A DNA stretch of 6,026 bases from an uncultured Veillonella sp. GTDB lineage: Bacteria > Bacillota > Negativicutes > Veillonellales > Veillonellaceae. The notes beneath the pieces were generated by a model. It was not told the DNA's origin and made no database searches. It saw only the letters and a program-made list of their open reading frames with translations. Within the stretch, counting starts at the first letter, position 1. Each line of letters begins with the position of its first letter. Shown piece after piece: positions 5,108 through 6,026 of this stretch. The stretch covers positions 1 through 6,026 of the forward strand of contig CAAFUD010000150.1 in the NCBI GenBank assembly GCA_900766125.1, in the 5' to 3' direction. The translations under genes and the position numbers were made by a program.

Positions 5108-6008
5108 ATGAACAAGAAAGTAATTGTATCCACGCTCGCAATCTCCGCATTAGCGGTTAACGTATTCGCACAAGGTAGTAACTTAGGCCCTAACGGCACC
5201 GCTAATGGTGACGCAAGCCTAGTGATTGGTACGAATAATACAACAACTACAAACGCTACATCCGCCTTCGTTGCGGGCACTCAAAATACAGTATCCGCTC
5301 CAAACGGCATTGCCTTTGGTACAAGTAACACAGTATCCGGCGAAAATGGTTTCGCCGGTGGTAACGATGCAAAAGCATCCGGTCGTAACTCCTTCGCCTT
5401 CGGTTCTCATGCGGAAAGCTTGGTGGAATACACCATAGCCATTGGCAATCAGGCGCGAACTGCGTCCTACGATAGCGTGGCTATCGGGAATGGCGCGTTC
5501 GTATCAGGCGAAAGCTCCGTGGCCTTTGGTCGTTCCAACAACGTAACTGGAGAAAACTCCGTCGCGGTTGGCGCTAATAATGGCACAGTAGCAGGTGGCC
5601 AGTCAGCAGTAGTCGGCTACAATAACAAAATTGGTTCCCAAAAAGAACAGTTGGTATTTGGCTCAAACTCAGAGGCAAATGGCCAAGGCGCGTTGGTGTT
5701 CGGCACACACGCCAAGGCCTTAGCAACTGACGCCGTTGCCTTCGGCAATAATACAATTGCAGATCGTGCCAACGCGGTGACCGAGGATGCCGTAGGTGTG
5801 GACGGCGTAGACCTTAACGGAACGCGTCACATCTTCGCAGGCGAGCAACCTGGCGCAGTGGTATCCTTTGGCGCTAAAGCTCGCACAGGTGCAGGTGGCG
5901 TGGCTCAATATAACCGCCAACTCCAAAACGTGAGTGCCGGTAGAGTGGAAGCTGACAGCTTGGACGCGGTCAACGGCTCCCATGTGTATGCTGCGTACGA
6001 TGAGATCA
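5108..6008 (+). CDS. Trimeric autotransporter adhesin, YadA-like head and neck, 3' end missing
   Basis: The first 300 residues of a type Vc secretion-system adhesin, which would be exported by Sec, assemble as a trimer in the outer membrane and bind host or bacterial surfaces. Residues 1-21 (MNKKVIVSTLAISALAVNVF, then A) are a classical signal peptide with cleavage expected after VFA. Residues about 35-221 are 14-residue YadA head repeats (pattern xSVAFGxxxxVxGE), forming a left-handed beta-roll. Residues 249-300 hold GAVVSFG, RQLQNVSAG (270-278) and ADSLDAVNGSHVYAAYDEI (282-300), the neck and stalk-joining motif. Stalk and C-terminal membrane anchor lie beyond the contig. The first 300 residues contain no cysteine. 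GAGG (5094-5097, within ACGAGGTA) is a weak ribosome binding site about 10 bp before the ATG. It lies only 34 bp after the previous gene, with no convincing promoter between them, so co-transcription is likely. Codons after 6008 are adapter-derived. Confidence 0.93.
5210..5770 (+). repeat. about 13 diverged 42-bp tandem repeats (YadA head units)
   Basis: At protein level the units align as 14-mers (two are 15-mers), for example NGIAFGTSNTVSGE, NSFAFGSHAESLVE, DSVAIGNGAFVSGE, SSVAFGRSNNVTGE and DAVAFGNNTIADRA. At DNA level they share GCC-TTC/TTT-GG(T/C) around each AFG. Such repeats can expand or contract by recombination, altering adhesin length. The diversity among units suggests old duplications. 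Confidence 0.85.
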
Positions 6009-6026
6009 AGATCGGAAGAGCACACG
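6009..6026. other. Illumina TruSeq adapter remnant (artefact)
   Basis: The last 18 bases, AGATCGGAAGAGCACACG, are identical to the start of the standard Illumina TruSeq read-1 adapter. They stop exactly at the contig end and break the adhesin neck (the reading changes from AAYDEI to KIGRAH). This is untrimmed read-through and should be removed before annotation. Confidence 0.97.

Noticed and set aside
5210..5770. Regular 42-bp repeats as a CRISPR-like array or phage tail-fibre repeat
   Set aside because: The repeats are in frame, diverged, without spacers, and encode YadA head units; the signal peptide shows a secreted adhesin, not a tail fibre.
5720..6025. Open frame of 101 codons on the minus strand beginning MCSSDL
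   Set aside because: Its start codon and first residues are the reverse complement of the Illumina adapter, and the rest is antisense to the adhesin head and neck.

Overview
The window looks like the left end of a temperate prophage or a related integrative element, inserted beside a core gene of a low-GC diderm Firmicute. Negativicutes is the best guess, with Veillonella or a relative as candidates. The reasons are an AT-rich core gene (pyrH), strong AGGAGG-type ribosome binding sites, and a YadA-type trimeric autotransporter, which needs an outer membrane. The assignment is from memory of these families, not from a search.

Left flank (1-252): the last 60 codons of pyrH (UMP kinase) with its stop, then a hairpin with U-runs on both strands that can terminate pyrH and the convergent integrase. 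The element boundary should lie near here. Leftward lysogeny module (253-2603, minus strand): a tyrosine integrase with all catalytic residues; a 133-aa membrane-anchored protein of unknown function, placed where superinfection-exclusion genes often sit; and a 267-aa CI-like repressor without a LexA-type protease domain. The repressor and membrane genes overlap by 11 bp, and a hairpin separates them from int.

Switch region (2604-2811): divergent promoters. The leftward promoter for the repressor overlaps a 17-bp operator-like site. The rightward promoter (TTGACA-17-TATCAT) drives the early operon. Two more copies of the 17-bp site lie at 3030-3082, between the first and second early genes.

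Rightward operon (2812-5073): a Cro-like protein, a second small HTH protein, a 55-aa membrane protein, a 76-aa excisionase-like HTH protein, a 61-aa membrane protein, a 157-aa protein with two tandem HTH domains, then a 200-aa soluble protein of unknown function. Several junctions overlap (ATGA or 17 bp), so translation is probably coupled.

Right end (5108-6008): a secreted trimeric autotransporter adhesin with signal peptide, about 13 YadA head repeats and a neck. It starts only 34 bp after the preceding gene and runs off the contig. The last 18 bases (6009-6026) match Illumina adapter sequence and are not biological. GC is strikingly uneven by hand count: 11/60 in bases 1-60, 19/60 in 2101-2160, 31/60 in 4681-4740 and 35/60 in 5461-5520. 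This suggests parts of different origin. There is no gene-free stretch longer than about 210 bp, and I saw no tRNA, rRNA, CRISPR array or IS element.
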